NCBI RefSeq assembly: GCF_021513135.1
Contig: NZ_CP090981.1
Coordinates: forward strand, 1,922,001 to 1,986,000
Length of the DNA: 64,000 nucleotides
Direction: 5' to 3'
DNA from: Vibrio sp. SS-MA-C1-2
Lineage (GTDB): Bacteria > Pseudomonadota > Gammaproteobacteria > Enterobacterales > Vibrionaceae
Part shown: positions 1 through 8,502 of the stretch, in pieces
How the letters are laid out: every line of letters starts with the position of its first letter
How positions within the stretch are numbered: the stretch's first letter is position 1
Position numbers and translations under genes: made by a program
Notes under the pieces: generated by a model
Told to the model about the DNA's origin: nothing
What the model saw: only the letters and a program-made list of their open reading frames with translations
The model's database searches: none

Positions 1-460
1 TTTTGAAGTGAATAATTATTGATAATTTTCTTTTTGAATTAGTGTGTATATGTAATGGATGAAAATAAACGTTATTTAAGGCAAATACACTATACCTAAA
101 GTAATTGGAGTTGCTAGTAGGCGGCAAGTGAGTGAGGCCCCATGAGTATAGGTGTACTCTATGATTGGGGCGAACGAATACAGCCAACAACCTAGCGACT
201 TCAAGTTTGAAGGGTATATATAACTAATTGCTGATATAACGATTGAATTATGGTTAATTATATAGCATGTCGTCTAATTAATCAGCGATATTGACCTTGT
301 TTTGTTATTTATATGCTATTTTGTTGTTATTGTAAAAATGATGTGGTAAAAGTAATTATTAAAAATAAATTCAATTATTATGAATAGTTAATCGAAATAG
401 ATCTGATGACCGATCTCATTTAGTTAGCAATTTTAATCAATTGGAAAACAACATGTTTAA
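1..460. other. Intergenic region before the antiporter gene
   Basis: AT-rich region with no gene visible. It holds one ERIC-like element (91-220). The remaining ~240 bases before the antiporter start presumably carry its promoter, but I see no operator I can name. Confidence 0.5.
91..220 (+). repeat. ERIC-like intergenic repeat, copy 1
   Basis: A ~128-bp imperfect palindrome with ends TATACC(T/C) and GGGTATA. It has the internal blocks GTTGCTAG, GGCGGCAAGTGAGTGAGG, GATTGGGGCGAACGA and GCCAACAACCTAGCGACTTC. The two ~27-base ends are inverted copies of each other, and a CCCCATGAG/GATTGGGG arm lies at the centre, so the whole element can fold as one long hairpin. Length, ends and central blocks match my memory of the ERIC/IRU family of enterobacteria and vibrios. 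This copy is in the orientation I call forward. Confidence 0.85.
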
Positions 461-2038
461 ATGGAATTTGAAGTTATGGATTACTTTTTACCTTTGGCGC
501 CTTCTCTACTGGCGTTATTTTTAGCGTTTACTACTAGGCGAGTGATATTATCCTTGTTTAGTGCTGTATTATTAGGTTCTTTGATTGTACACGGCTTTGA
601 CCCTGTTCCTTCTGTGGTTGGGGTTTATAAAGAGGGGATCTTTAATCAACTGAATGGCAGTAATGCTCAAATCGTGATCGTGATTACGATTATTTCTGGT
701 TTTGTCTATCTTTTAGAATCTTCAAAATCGATGACTGCGTTCTCTTCTGTAATTACTAAATATGTCAGTACCCCAGCTAAATTAAAGTTTGGCACTTTCT
801 TTTCTGGTCTTGCTATCTTCTTTACCGATTCAGGAAACTCGCTCATTCTAGGGCCGATTTATCGTCCAATTTATGACAAAATGAAAATCTGTCGTGAAAA
901 GTTGGCATTAATTATTGATTCTACATCATCTCCTGTTTGTGTTTTGATCCCGATTATTAGTTGGGGTGTTTACTCGATGGGATTAATGGAAAAGGCGTAT
1001 AGCAGCGTTGGGTTAGAAAAAGATGGTTTAACCCTCTTTAAAGAAGTGTGGCTATTCCAGTTCTATCCTCTATTAACTCTAGTCGGCATTTTCTTCATTA
1101 TTCTTTTTGGTGTGAACCTTGGGAAAATGCGAGATGCACAAAAAGTTACTGATAGTGGTGAATTAGATTTAGATAAAGTGATGAATGCGAAAAGTGGCAA
1201 TAAAGTTGCAGAGAAAGATCCTGCAATTAACTACTCGGCAGTCGCACATTCTGGTGCAAAAACCATTGCAATTGCCCTTGGCTCGTTGTTCGTCTCTATG
1301 TTGGTGATGTTTATCTACTTTACCCAAGGTGAACCGGGTTCAAGTGAAGCAAGATTGGTTGGTTCTGAAATTCGTACTTCACTTGCTATCTCATATTCAC
1401 TGGCTTCTTTAATTACGATTGCAACACTATCTTATTTCAAGATTCAATCGATGGCTCACTCTTCTGAAAAGTTTTTCAAAGGAATGGGGAATATCATTAC
1501 AATTATCTGTATCTTAATTTTGGCATGGACATTAAGTGATATTCTAAAAGAGTTAGACACAGGCGCGGTAATTGCTACGATGCTTAAAGCGCTGCAATTT
1601 CCACCGTGGTTATTAGCGAGTACAATCTTTATTATTGGTGCATTTTTGTCAATAGCGACAGGCTCATCGTGGGGAACGTTTGCTATCTTGATCCCAATTG
1701 TTGCGCCGATTGCTTATCATATTGATGCCAGTATTATTATCTGTTTTGGTGCCGCGTTAAGTGGAGGACTGTTTGGTGATCACTGTTCACCTATTTCAGA
1801 TACAACCGTCTTATCATCAATGTCATCGGGTGTTTCACATATTAGTCATGTAGAGACGCAAATGCCCTATGCGTTAACAACCGCATTTTTCAGTTTTATC
1901 GGCTTTATTGTTGCCTCTTTAACCAATTCAACAATGACAGTGGCCATCATGGCGGTTTTACTTGGTAGTTTCTACTTCTTCTATTCTAAAATTAAAAATC
2001 GAGGTATTACTCATGAAAACGCTATATCTGCGAGCTGA
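461..2038 (+). CDS. NhaC-type Na+/H+ antiporter family protein
   Basis: A 525-residue inner-membrane protein with about a dozen hydrophobic segments, of the Na+/H+ antiporter NhaC family. It probably exchanges sodium (or a charged organic substrate) for protons. Family-typical stretches include FFTDSGNSLILGP near residue 120 and the late SGGLFGDHCSPISDTTVLSS segment near residues 430-450, which resembles the conserved GDHCSPISDT of this family. A second in-frame ATG 15 bases downstream (476) could be the true start. The 3' end overlaps the saccharopine dehydrogenase gene by 26 bases, so the two are translationally linked. Family-level call only; the transported ion or molecule is not known and may relate to lysine or saccharopine. 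Confidence 0.85.
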   Translation: MEFEVMDYFLPLAPSLLALFLAFTTRRVILSLFSAVLLGSLIVHGFDPVPSVVGVYKEGIFNQLNGSNAQIVIVITIISGFVYLLESSKSMTAFSSVITKYVSTPAKLKFGTFFSGLAIFFTDSGNSLILGPIYRPIYDKMKICREKLALIIDSTSSPVCVLIPIISWGVYSMGLMEKAYSSVGLEKDGLTLFKEVWLFQFYPLLTLVGIFFIILFGVNLGKMRDAQKVTDSGELDLDKVMNAKSGNKVAEKDPAINYSAVAHSGAKTIAIALGSLFVSMLVMFIYFTQGEPGSSEARLVGSEIRTSLAISYSLASLITIATLSYFKIQSMAHSSEKFFKGMGNIITIICILILAWTLSDILKELDTGAVIATMLKALQFPPWLLASTIFIIGAFLSIATGSSWGTFAILIPIVAPIAYHIDASIIICFGAALSGGLFGDHCSPISDTTVLSSMSSGVSHISHVETQMPYALTTAFFSFIGFIVASLTNSTMTVAIMAVLLGSFYFFYSKIKNRGITHENAISAS

Positions 2039-3098
2039 AACTAAAAAAGGCGAGTGTCGTACTCCATTGACACCATTAGGAACAAAACAACTTGTTGATG
2101 CCGGTATTTCGGTTTGGGTTGAAGCGTCTGCAACACGTGCATTTAATGATGATCTGTATCAGCAAGCTGGCGCAACCGTCACACAACGTCCTTGGACTGA
2201 GATGGGCAAAGAAACGGTCATTCTTGGCCTAAAAGAGTTACCGGTTACTGATGATGCGATTACTCATCATCACATCTATTTTGCCCATGCCTTTAAAGGT
2301 CAAGATGAAGCGCCACAAATCCTGTCACGTTTCCAACGTGGTGGTGGCAAAATTTTTGATATTGAATTCTTAGTGGATGAAAATCAAGCTCGAATTGCAG
2401 CATTTGGTTACTGGGCTGGTTTTGTGGGGGCTGGCTTAGGGTTGTTGGGGTATGCGCATTATCGTCAAGCTGACGCTAATGGAGTGGACACTGTTTATCC
2501 AAAAGTGATGCCTTATTTAGATCAACAGGCTTTTGTGACGGATATCCAACAAAAATTATCTGCTGTTGAGCACAAAACGAATGTAATGATTATGGGGGCC
2601 TTAGGCCGCTGTGGTCGAGGTGCTAATGATCTATTAAAAGCGGTGGGTATTACGAATATTACGGCTTGGGATCGTGAAGAGTACCAACAAGCGAATAAGC
2701 CAATTGTTGAAATTCTCGAGCATGATCTGTTTATCAACAGTGTTTATCTTAAAGATAATATTCCACCCATGATAGATATTGATTTATTGCAACAAAATCA
2801 GCGCTTGAAAGTGATTAGTGATGTCAGTTGTGATCCAAATAGCACGAATAATCCTATTGCTGTTTATGATGCAATTACAAAAATGGATTCGCCTTTTGTT
2901 ACCGCAAAAGGAAGTGAACATTATCCGGTTCATGTTCAAGCGATTGATCATTTACCGACACTGTTACCTAAAGAATCAAGTGAAGAGTTTGCTTCAGCCT
3001 TGTTACCTCATTTAATGGCATTCTGTCAGGATAAAGAACTTCCTGCAGTATGGCGAAGAGGGTTGGACAGTTTTGAAGTTGCGATGAGTCAGCATTAA
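2013..3098 (+). CDS. Saccharopine dehydrogenase (NAD+, L-lysine-forming), Lys1-type
   Basis: A 361-residue protein of the AlaDH/PNT-fold saccharopine dehydrogenase family (EC 1.5.1.7 type), interconverting saccharopine with lysine and 2-oxoglutarate. The N-terminus MKTLYLRAETKKGECRTPLT carries the substrate arginine (R16). K74 (GLKEL) and H92 (FAHAFK) match the catalytic Lys/His pair of yeast Lys1. The C-terminal half holds a Rossmann segment, MIMGALGRCGRGA. The start at 2013 is chosen because it follows a GAGG box and begins at the family N-terminus; the frame is open upstream but that part lies inside the antiporter gene. No other aminoadipate-pathway gene is nearby, so the physiological direction is unclear. 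Confidence 0.88.
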   Translation: MKTLYLRAETKKGECRTPLTPLGTKQLVDAGISVWVEASATRAFNDDLYQQAGATVTQRPWTEMGKETVILGLKELPVTDDAITHHHIYFAHAFKGQDEAPQILSRFQRGGGKIFDIEFLVDENQARIAAFGYWAGFVGAGLGLLGYAHYRQADANGVDTVYPKVMPYLDQQAFVTDIQQKLSAVEHKTNVMIMGALGRCGRGANDLLKAVGITNITAWDREEYQQANKPIVEILEHDLFINSVYLKDNIPPMIDIDLLQQNQRLKVISDVSCDPNSTNNPIAVYDAITKMDSPFVTAKGSEHYPVHVQAIDHLPTLLPKESSEEFASALLPHLMAFCQDKELPAVWRRGLDSFEVAMSQH

Positions 3099-3145
3099 AT
3101 TGTCGCTCATTCGAAGCTATGAATGATGCACGTATAATTATATTT

Positions 3146-3187
3146 AAGAGAGAAAAGTTATTGATTTAGCTTTTCTCTCTTTTTCTT
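3146..3187 (+). terminator. Rho-independent terminator
   Basis: Perfect 12-bp stem (AAGAGAGAAAAG / CTTTTCTCTCTT, 3146-3157 with 3170-3181) followed by TTTTCTTT. It closes the antiporter-saccharopine dehydrogenase operon. Confidence 0.85.
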
Positions 3188-3201
3188 TATTAAGGAATGG
3201 A

Positions 3202-3819
3202 ATGAATTTATTTTTAATCTGGATAAGTGCAATGTTTCCTCTTGTATTTAGTCCTGGGCCAGCAAATATCGTCTTTGCGTCTTCTGGGGCGAAAGTCGGT
3301 TTGAAGCGGTCGTTGCCCTTACTGATAGGTATTGATGCTACTTTTTTTATAAAATCGATTGTGATTGGTTTTGGTTTAGGTGAAGTTGTCAAAACACAAC
3401 CTCAAATTATGAATATGATGCAATTACTGGGTGCAATTTATCTAATTTATTTAGCAATAAAAATGATGAGAAGACCATCGTCTAATATTGGTGAGGTTGA
3501 GTCTTTAAGCTTTCGTGATGGAGTGATTGTTCAGTTACTTAATAGTAAAGGTTGGTTACTTGTTCTGATGATGTTTACTTTGTTTAGTGTTGAAGCAAAT
3601 CAAATATTTGGAGAACAAGGTGTTTATGTTTTGATTTTATGGCTATTTTTACTCAATATTTCCGCTCATGTAGGCTGGATACACGTTGGGATTTTACTTG
3701 CTAAACTTTCCCAAAATAGTTCATATCAGAAAGGTTTAAATATTTTTTATGGCAGTTGCTTAATTCTAGTTTCAGGTTGGTTATTAATTGATAACTCAAT
3801 TTGGCTTAATATTTTGTAA
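3202..3819 (+). CDS. LysE/RhtB family amino acid exporter
   Basis: A 205-residue inner-membrane protein with about six hydrophobic segments. The N-terminal FSPGPANIVFASSGAKVGLKRSLPLLIGI is the conserved LysE/RhtB signature (PGP followed by a GxxxG-like helix). The family exports basic amino acids, threonine, homoserine or cysteine; the substrate cannot be read from sequence. TAAGGA sits 5 bases before the ATG. It lies just after the terminator of the saccharopine dehydrogenase operon, so it has its own promoter or depends on read-through. An exporter next to a lysine-metabolising enzyme is suggestive of lysine homeostasis, but that is inference. Confidence 0.85.
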   Translation: MNLFLIWISAMFPLVFSPGPANIVFASSGAKVGLKRSLPLLIGIDATFFIKSIVIGFGLGEVVKTQPQIMNMMQLLGAIYLIYLAIKMMRRPSSNIGEVESLSFRDGVIVQLLNSKGWLLVLMMFTLFSVEANQIFGEQGVYVLILWLFLLNISAHVGWIHVGILLAKLSQNSSYQKGLNIFYGSCLILVSGWLLIDNSIWLNIL

Positions 3820-3874
3820 TAGATTAATGATTTTTAGTATCTTCATTCATTATATTTTTAGAGATACTTTGTTA

Positions 3875-4002
3875 TATACTTAAGATAATTGGCGTTGCTA
3901 GTCGGCGGCAAGTGTGTAAGGCCTCATGAGTATAAATGTGCTATATGATTGGGGCGAACGAGTACCGCCAACAGCCTAGTGACTTCAAGTATGAAGGGTA
4001 TA
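3875..4002 (+). repeat. ERIC-like intergenic repeat, copy 2
   Basis: Forward copy, TATACTTAAG...GAAGGGTATA, with all internal blocks (TTGGCGTTGCTAGTCGGCGG, GATTGGGGCGAACGA, CTAGTGACTTCAAG). It sits 55 bases after the LysE-type stop codon. Confidence 0.85.
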
Positions 4003-4189
4003 ACGCTACATGAATGTTGGCAGCTAGTGATCGTTAGTCTCTGAGGTTTATTATTTGTTCAGAATGAAATAGGTAAGTTTTAATTAAGACATTTTCTGAA
4101 CGACTTGATGGTGATGAGTGTAAATATATTGCAAAATTTAGATGAGCTTCAGGGCTCTGTATTTATCTGGTATAGGATTATCAGGATTG

Positions 4190-4240
4190 AAAAAGATGAT
4201 AATTTGAATGCTAATCCAAATTTATCATCTTTTTTAATTT
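4190..4240. terminator. Bidirectional hairpin terminator
   Basis: Perfect 12-bp stem AAAAAGATGATA (4190-4201) / TATCATCTTTTT (4223-4234), followed on the plus strand by further T residues. It lies just beyond the isomerase stop codon and can serve both converging units. Confidence 0.75.
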
Positions 4241-4265
4241 TTAATTTTTAATTAAAGCTACTTAG

Positions 4266-5516
4266 TTATTTAACAAAGTTATCTAATTGACCTTCAGCCA
4301 ACGCAGGTGCAAGTCCAGGAGTTAGCGGTAAACGAGGAATAACTAAACAGTGCATGAGGTGGTAGATATCCTGCTTACCATCCCATACCTTGCTTGTTCC
4401 CGCTTGGTTATTTGCATCAAGCTCTTGCCACCAAGAACAACCTTCATAGTCAATTAAGTAAGTACGGCAGTAATCCCACCAAGTACGGTAATACTCTTCA
4501 TACTTCTTATCACCGGTAACCGTAAATAACGCATAAGCAGTACCAATCGCTTCTACTGGTGCCCAACGAATACGCTCACGTACAACAGGCTGACCATCCC
4601 AATCGACAGAGTAAACAAAACCAGGTGCGCCATCAACAGACCATGCATCACGTACCGTTGCATCAAATAGACCAATCGCATCTTCAAGTAACCATGCTGG
4701 CGTTTCTGCACCAATTGACGTTAGTGTTTCACGTAGGTGACAGATCAGACGCGCCCACTCGATCCAGTGACCAGGTGTACCGCCGTATGCACGGAAATGG
4801 CTCGCTGGTGTCTCTTTATTATAATCGGGTAATGTATTCCAATCTGCATCAAAGTGTTCATTAACGCGGTAGTTAAGACCTTTTGCTGTTTTATGGATCA
4901 TGAAGTCAGTGATATGCAACGCACGATCTAACCATTTTTTATCTTTCGTCACATCATAAACGATAAGGAATGCTTCAACTGAGTGCATGGCTGCGTTGCC
5001 GCCACGGTAGTCTTCTGTTTCTGAGAATGTTTCATCCCAAGACTCGTAACACATCTGCTTTTCTGCATCCCAGAAGTGATTCTCATAAACATTGATTGCT
5101 TCATCTAATAAAGCTTGAGCACGTGGGTGACCCGTCGTGACCGCACTTGCCGCACCAAGAAGTGCAAAACAATGTTGGTAACCTTGCTTAGAAGCATCGA
5201 TAATACCTTCGCCTTCATTATCGATAGTCGCGTACCAACCACCATGTTTATTATCTTTTAGTGGACCTTCTAATGCAGCAATACCATGCTCTACAAGATC
5301 ATAAGCACCAGGGCGTCCCATTAATGCGGCTAAAGAGTAACAATGCAGCATACGTGCCGTGATCCAAAGACGAGTTCCCATCTCTTCACGTACATTGCCA
5401 TTGTTGCCAATCCAACCGAAACCATTAGGAACAACAGAATTACGGCCAAATTCAAAAATACGGTCTGTTTCAACATCTAGCCAAGCGTTATGAGATTTGG
5501 TATTGATCCACTTCAT
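4266..5516 (-). CDS. yihS: YihS-type aldose-ketose isomerase (AGE family)
   Basis: A 416-residue (alpha/alpha)6-barrel protein of the N-acylglucosamine 2-epimerase family. It is closely similar along its whole length, from memory, to E. coli YihS, which isomerises sulfoquinovose and also mannose, fructose and glucose. The three active-site histidines are present: H178 ([10 protein letters not shown]), H250 ([10 protein letters not shown]) and H386 (DIYHLMHC). The start is supported by GGAAG upstream on the minus strand. No other sulfoglycolysis genes (SQase, kinase, aldolase, transporter) are near. It could therefore act mainly as a mannose/fructose isomerase, or supply an unlinked pathway. 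Confidence 0.85.
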   Translation of the reverse strand: MKWINTKSHNAWLDVETDRIFEFGRNSVVPNGFGWIGNNGNVREEMGTRLWITARMLHCYSLAALMGRPGAYDLVEHGIAALEGPLKDNKHGGWYATIDNEGEGIIDASKQGYQHCFALLGAASAVTTGHPRAQALLDEAINVYENHFWDAEKQMCYESWDETFSETEDYRGGNAAMHSVEAFLIVYDVTKDKKWLDRALHITDFMIHKTAKGLNYRVNEHFDADWNTLPDYNKETPASHFRAYGGTPGHWIEWARLICHLRETLTSIGAETPAWLLEDAIGLFDATVRDAWSVDGAPGFVYSVDWDGQPVVRERIRWAPVEAIGTAYALFTVTGDKKYEEYYRTWWDYCRTYLIDYEGCSWWQELDANNQAGTSKVWDGKQDIYHLMHCLVIPRLPLTPGLAPALAEGQLDNFVK

Positions 5517-5607
5517 GAGTAACTTCCTTCTTATTATTTATTGAGAAAGAATTTATCACCAAGACGATATCAATTCTGTTACCTATGTATCATTTCTTAC
5601 ATAAACA

Positions 5608-5631
5608 CACAAAAATGGACATCTATTTGTG
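5608..5631. promoter_or_regulatory. Candidate operator dyad upstream of the isomerase gene
   Basis: Inverted repeat CACAAA-N12-TTTGTG, about 92 bases upstream of the isomerase start. Spacing and symmetry fit a dimeric repressor site. The regulator is unknown and the match could be chance. Confidence 0.3.
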
Positions 5632-5850
5632 GGTTTAGTCATATTGATAAATTTTTTTTGTTGTTATTTGTTCATTTTGCTTTTTGTAGGTGAGTAAATA
5701 ACAAATTAACTGATTGAATAAAATCTAAAAGTTAATACTGATATTGTCGTTTTAGAATGTGTCAAAAAATGTATATTTAGTGGGCAGGTATTCAATAATA
5801 AATGAAGTTGTAACCCAGTAGCTCAGCTACAACTTCATGAATATAAGAAG

Positions 5851-5979
5851 TATACCCTTCATACTTGAATTCGCTAGATTGTTGGCTGTACTCGTTCGCA
5901 CTAATCATATCGTACACCTATACTCATGGGGTCTCATTTGCTTGCCGTCGACTATTCACTTCAATTGTTTTCGGTACAG
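5851..5979 (-). repeat. ERIC-like intergenic repeat, copy 3 (diverged)
   Basis: Reverse copy starting TATACCCTTCATACTTGAA. The left half is well conserved. The distal end (GCCGTCGACTATTCACTTCAATTG and beyond) has drifted from the GCCTACTAGCAACGCCAATT seen in other copies, so the terminal inverted repeat is degraded. Confidence 0.75.
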
Positions 5980-6045
5980 ATACGTATTTATTATTAAAAA
6001 ACAGCCAAGTAGGAATAAAAGTTGAGGTTAAATGTGACTTAATAA

Positions 6046-6078
6046 ATATTGAGTGAATTGAAATAATCCACTCAATAT
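6046..6078 (-). terminator. Hairpin at the end of the amidohydrolase gene
   Basis: Perfect 10-bp stem ATATTGAGTG (6046-6055) / CACTCAATAT (6069-6078). The minus-strand side is followed by TTATT rather than a long T run, so it may be a weak terminator. Confidence 0.5.
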
Positions 6079-6095
6079 GACAGTGTGTATTTTAT

Positions 6096-7523
6096 TTAAT
6101 CCATTAAACTTTTAGATTTGATCGCTTTTTTAGACAATTCATTAGCAAAAGCGGCAATATCTTGTTCAAATGCTTTGGCAGATACACGAACAGTTTCTAC
6201 GTCAATCGTTTGCATTTGGCGGTCTCGCATAATCACTTTGCCATTAACAATAGTCGTATCTACATTCCCTGGGTTTGCTTGATAGACAAGAGTTGCGTAT
6301 GGGTTGTAGTTTGGCATCATGTTTGGCGATTGGGTTTCAACGATGATAATATCCGCTTTTTTACCGACTTCAATCGAGCCAATTTGATCTTCCATATGTA
6401 GCGTTCGAGCACCTCCCATGGTTGCCAGTTCAATGACTTGTTCAGGGATCATAATTGTACGATCATCATGTTTGAGTCGTTGCATATTTGCGGTATAAGA
6501 AAGCGTGCGCCAAAGATCAACTTGATTTGAACTCATTGGTCCATCCGTGCCTAAACCTAAACGGACATCATCACGATACATATTCCAAGCTGGTGCAATG
6601 CCTGTAGCACCTTTCGCATTTGCCATTGGGTTATGAGCGACGCTGGCATCTGCATTTTTAATTAACGTTTGATCAGCTTCTGAAAGGTGAATGCCATGAG
6701 CTAATACCATACGCTCATCAAGGACGCCAATTTTGTGTAAGTAATCAACGGGAGATTTAGCATTGTTTTCATCTTTGATACGTTCTTCTTCATGAGGGAA
6801 TTCTGCAACATGAATAAGAACAGGCACATCTTGCTGCTTTGATAACTTATTTATCTCTTGTAATTTTTCTTTGCTGACGGTGTAGACTGCATGTGGCGCA
6901 TAAGCTGGAGTGATTAGATCGCTATCTTTATATTCCTCGATAAATGATTGAGCATACTCGATCCCGCCGTAAGGTGTTTTTGCATCGACGACGGGGTATT
7001 TAATCACTGTTTCACCTAATACGGCACGTAAGCCAATTTCTGTTGTCGCTTTGGCCATTTCGTCCATGTGATAATACATGTCGGTGTAGGTAGTGACACC
7101 ACTTTGAGCTAGGTCAACCACGCCAAGCTGAGTCGCGTTATAGATCAATTCTCGGCTCAGTTTTTCACTCTCTAAAGGGAAAAAATAGGCAAAAAGACGG
7201 TTAGAGATACCTTCTTCACCAAGGCCTCGAAATGCAATCATAGGTAAATGATTATGAGTATTGATCATACCGGGCATGACAATGCCTTCTTCTGCGTCGA
7301 TAACATCTTTAGCTTGATACTGTTTGAGAAGAGCTTGATCACCAACCGCAATAATTTTATCGTCCTTGATAACAACAACCCCGTTTTTAAAGGTCTCTTT
7401 ATCATTGTTGATGGTAAGTATCTGACCATTTTTTATGACTAAGTCAGCATTATAATTTGTTGAAAGGGTAGAGCAGCCGCCTAATAGCAGCGTACTGATG
7501 ATAACAGCAAGTCCTTTTTTCAT
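6096..7523 (-). CDS. Lipoprotein amidohydrolase of the SAH/MTA deaminase (TrzA/AtzA-like) family
   Basis: 475 residues from the ATG at 7523, chosen because TTGGGA precedes it; a TTG four codons upstream is less likely. The N-terminus MKKGLAVIISTLLLGGC is a lipoprotein signal peptide with lipobox LLGGC and the lipidated Cys at residue 17. The rest is a metal-dependent amidohydrolase: THNH metal ligands at H90 and H92, HVAEFPHEE, VLAHGIHLSEAD and the late GLGTDGPMSSNQ aspartate. Cytosolic relatives deaminate S-adenosylhomocysteine, methylthioadenosine, guanine or triazines. The lipoprotein signal implies a periplasmic, membrane-anchored enzyme. The substrate is not assignable. It appears monocistronic. 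Confidence 0.85.
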   Translation of the reverse strand: MKKGLAVIISTLLLGGCSTLSTNYNADLVIKNGQILTINNDKETFKNGVVVIKDDKIIAVGDQALLKQYQAKDVIDAEEGIVMPGMINTHNHLPMIAFRGLGEEGISNRLFAYFFPLESEKLSRELIYNATQLGVVDLAQSGVTTYTDMYYHMDEMAKATTEIGLRAVLGETVIKYPVVDAKTPYGGIEYAQSFIEEYKDSDLITPAYAPHAVYTVSKEKLQEINKLSKQQDVPVLIHVAEFPHEEERIKDENNAKSPVDYLHKIGVLDERMVLAHGIHLSEADQTLIKNADASVAHNPMANAKGATGIAPAWNMYRDDVRLGLGTDGPMSSNQVDLWRTLSYTANMQRLKHDDRTIMIPEQVIELATMGGARTLHMEDQIGSIEVGKKADIIIVETQSPNMMPNYNPYATLVYQANPGNVDTTIVNGKVIMRDRQMQTIDVETVRVSAKAFEQDIAAFANELSKKAIKSKSLMD

Positions 7524-7644
7524 TTCAAATCCCAATTTACTTATGTGTTTAATTTAATAATTAATTCTAATTATATTGAGCCAGTATCATAACAAATAAC
7601 AATAATTATAAATAATGAAAATAGGTAAATATGGGCGACTTAAC

Positions 7645-8052
7645 TCATTTTTCGGGTAGACAAACAGGAAATGATGAGTTGATCGTAATTGAACGCTTCA
7701 CTAAATAATAATTTAAAACCGAGTAAGCGAATGTATTGAGTGTCGGCTCTATTAATGCCATTAAGCTGCTGGCTACCCAATCTCCTGTTAACAAAAAAAC
7801 GACAGTGAAAGCAACCGAGAAGTGTACTGTAGCGAAACTTAATGTCTTAATTGTCTGATAGAAACGGAACCGATTTTGAATTCTTATCCACGCTTTTTCG
7901 TGAAAATAAAATGCCACTGTGTTGATCATTGGCTCAATCAATGCGATTAAACTGCCTAATAAAAAATCGCCAGTTAATAGATATAAAACAGTGGTAGCGA
8001 TAGAAAAGTGTAAAAGAGCAAAATAAATTGTTTTTCTCATTGGCGTTATCAT
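7645..8052 (-). CDS. Tandem DUF2061 membrane protein, probably Fur-regulated
   Basis: A 135-residue small membrane protein made of two repeats of the same unit. Each runs HFS(I/V)A.T.V.LLTGD followed by SLIALIEP or SLMALIEP and N.(V/F)A(F/Y) (residues ~15-50 and ~77-112). This is the DUF2061 pattern; function unknown. Four hydrophobic segments are expected. An alternative start at the fifth codon (MRKTIYF) is possible; no strong ribosome site is seen for either. A 19-bp Fur-box match lies 42 bases upstream of the start, so expression probably rises under iron limitation. No neighbour with an iron function is present. Confidence 0.8.
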   Translation of the reverse strand: MITPMRKTIYFALLHFSIATTVLYLLTGDFLLGSLIALIEPMINTVAFYFHEKAWIRIQNRFRFYQTIKTLSFATVHFSVAFTVVFLLTGDWVASSLMALIEPTLNTFAYSVLNYYLVKRSITINSSFPVCLPEK

Positions 8053-8093
8053 CGTCGTCGTCCATTAAAGATTAAATACAACTTAACTATAAT

Positions 8094-8112
8094 GCGAATG
8101 ATTATCATTTGC
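8094..8112 (-). promoter_or_regulatory. Fur box
   Basis: On the minus strand the 19-mer GCAAATGATAATCATTCGC matches the classical GATAATGATAATCATTATC at 15 of 19 positions, including the whole central AATGATAATCATT. It ends 42 bases before the DUF2061 gene, where bound Fur would block the promoter. Confidence 0.8.
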
Positions 8113-8283
8113 AATGTTTGCGTGGGTTTATTTGGCTTTCAATGTGATGAGAGCCTTATCCTTTTAATTTGATAAGACTTTATTTTAATGAGGATAGGGA
8201 TATGAGATTAATGAGATATAGAGTTGAGTGATCAGGTTTAATGACACGCTTAGATGATAAATTTTCAGAAGATAAAAAAGATA

Positions 8284-8408
8284 GCCCTAAAATATTTGGA
8301 GTTGCTAGTCGGCGGTAAGCAAGTGAGGCTCCATGAGTATAGGTGTACTCTATGATTGGGGGAACGAAGACAGCCAACAACCTAACGATTTCAAGTATGA
8401 GGGGTATA
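8284..8408 (+). repeat. ERIC-like intergenic repeat, copy 4
   Basis: Forward copy with GGAGTTGCTAGTCGGCGG, GATTGGGGGAACGA and GAGGGGTATA. The left TATACC end is altered to AGCCCTAAAAT. Confidence 0.8.
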
Positions 8409-8427
8409 GATTTGAAGCTCGCCATCC

Positions 8428-8469
8428 ACATTCACTGTCTCAAAATAGATTTTTTGAAAAAGTGAATGT
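8428..8469. other. Nested hairpin downstream of nifJ
   Basis: Outer stem ACATTCACT (8428-8436) / AGTGAATGT (8461-8469) and inner stem TCAAAA/TTTTGA. There is no T run on the minus strand. It may be a 3'-end structure for the nifJ transcript, 33 bases past its stop. Confidence 0.4.
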
Positions 8470-8502
8470 AAATGGTAATTTCCCCATTTTTCTTGATAGC
8501 GA

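Larger units (their letters stand above)
3820..4265. other. Convergent intergenic region
   Basis: Lies between the convergent LysE-type gene and the sugar isomerase gene. It contains an ERIC-like element (3875-4002) and a bidirectional hairpin terminator (4190-4240). Nothing else is recognised. Confidence 0.5.
5517..6095. other. Intergenic region upstream of the isomerase
   Basis: 579 bases without a convincing gene; a short open frame across 5837-6025 is just the ERIC-like element read through. It contains a dyad (5608-5631), a diverged ERIC-like element (5851-5979) and a hairpin (6046-6078) that ends the amidohydrolase gene. Confidence 0.5.
8053..8502. other. Intergenic region with Fur box and ERIC-like repeat
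   Basis: 450 bases between the DUF2061 gene and the end of nifJ. Apart from the Fur box (8094-8112), the ERIC-like element (8284-8408) and a nested hairpin (8428-8469), I see nothing. Short open frames here are readings of the repeat. Confidence 0.5.

Noticed and set aside
5837-6056. Two overlapping 62-63-codon frames
   Set aside because: They are readings through a diverged ERIC-like element, with no ribosome site or conserved content.
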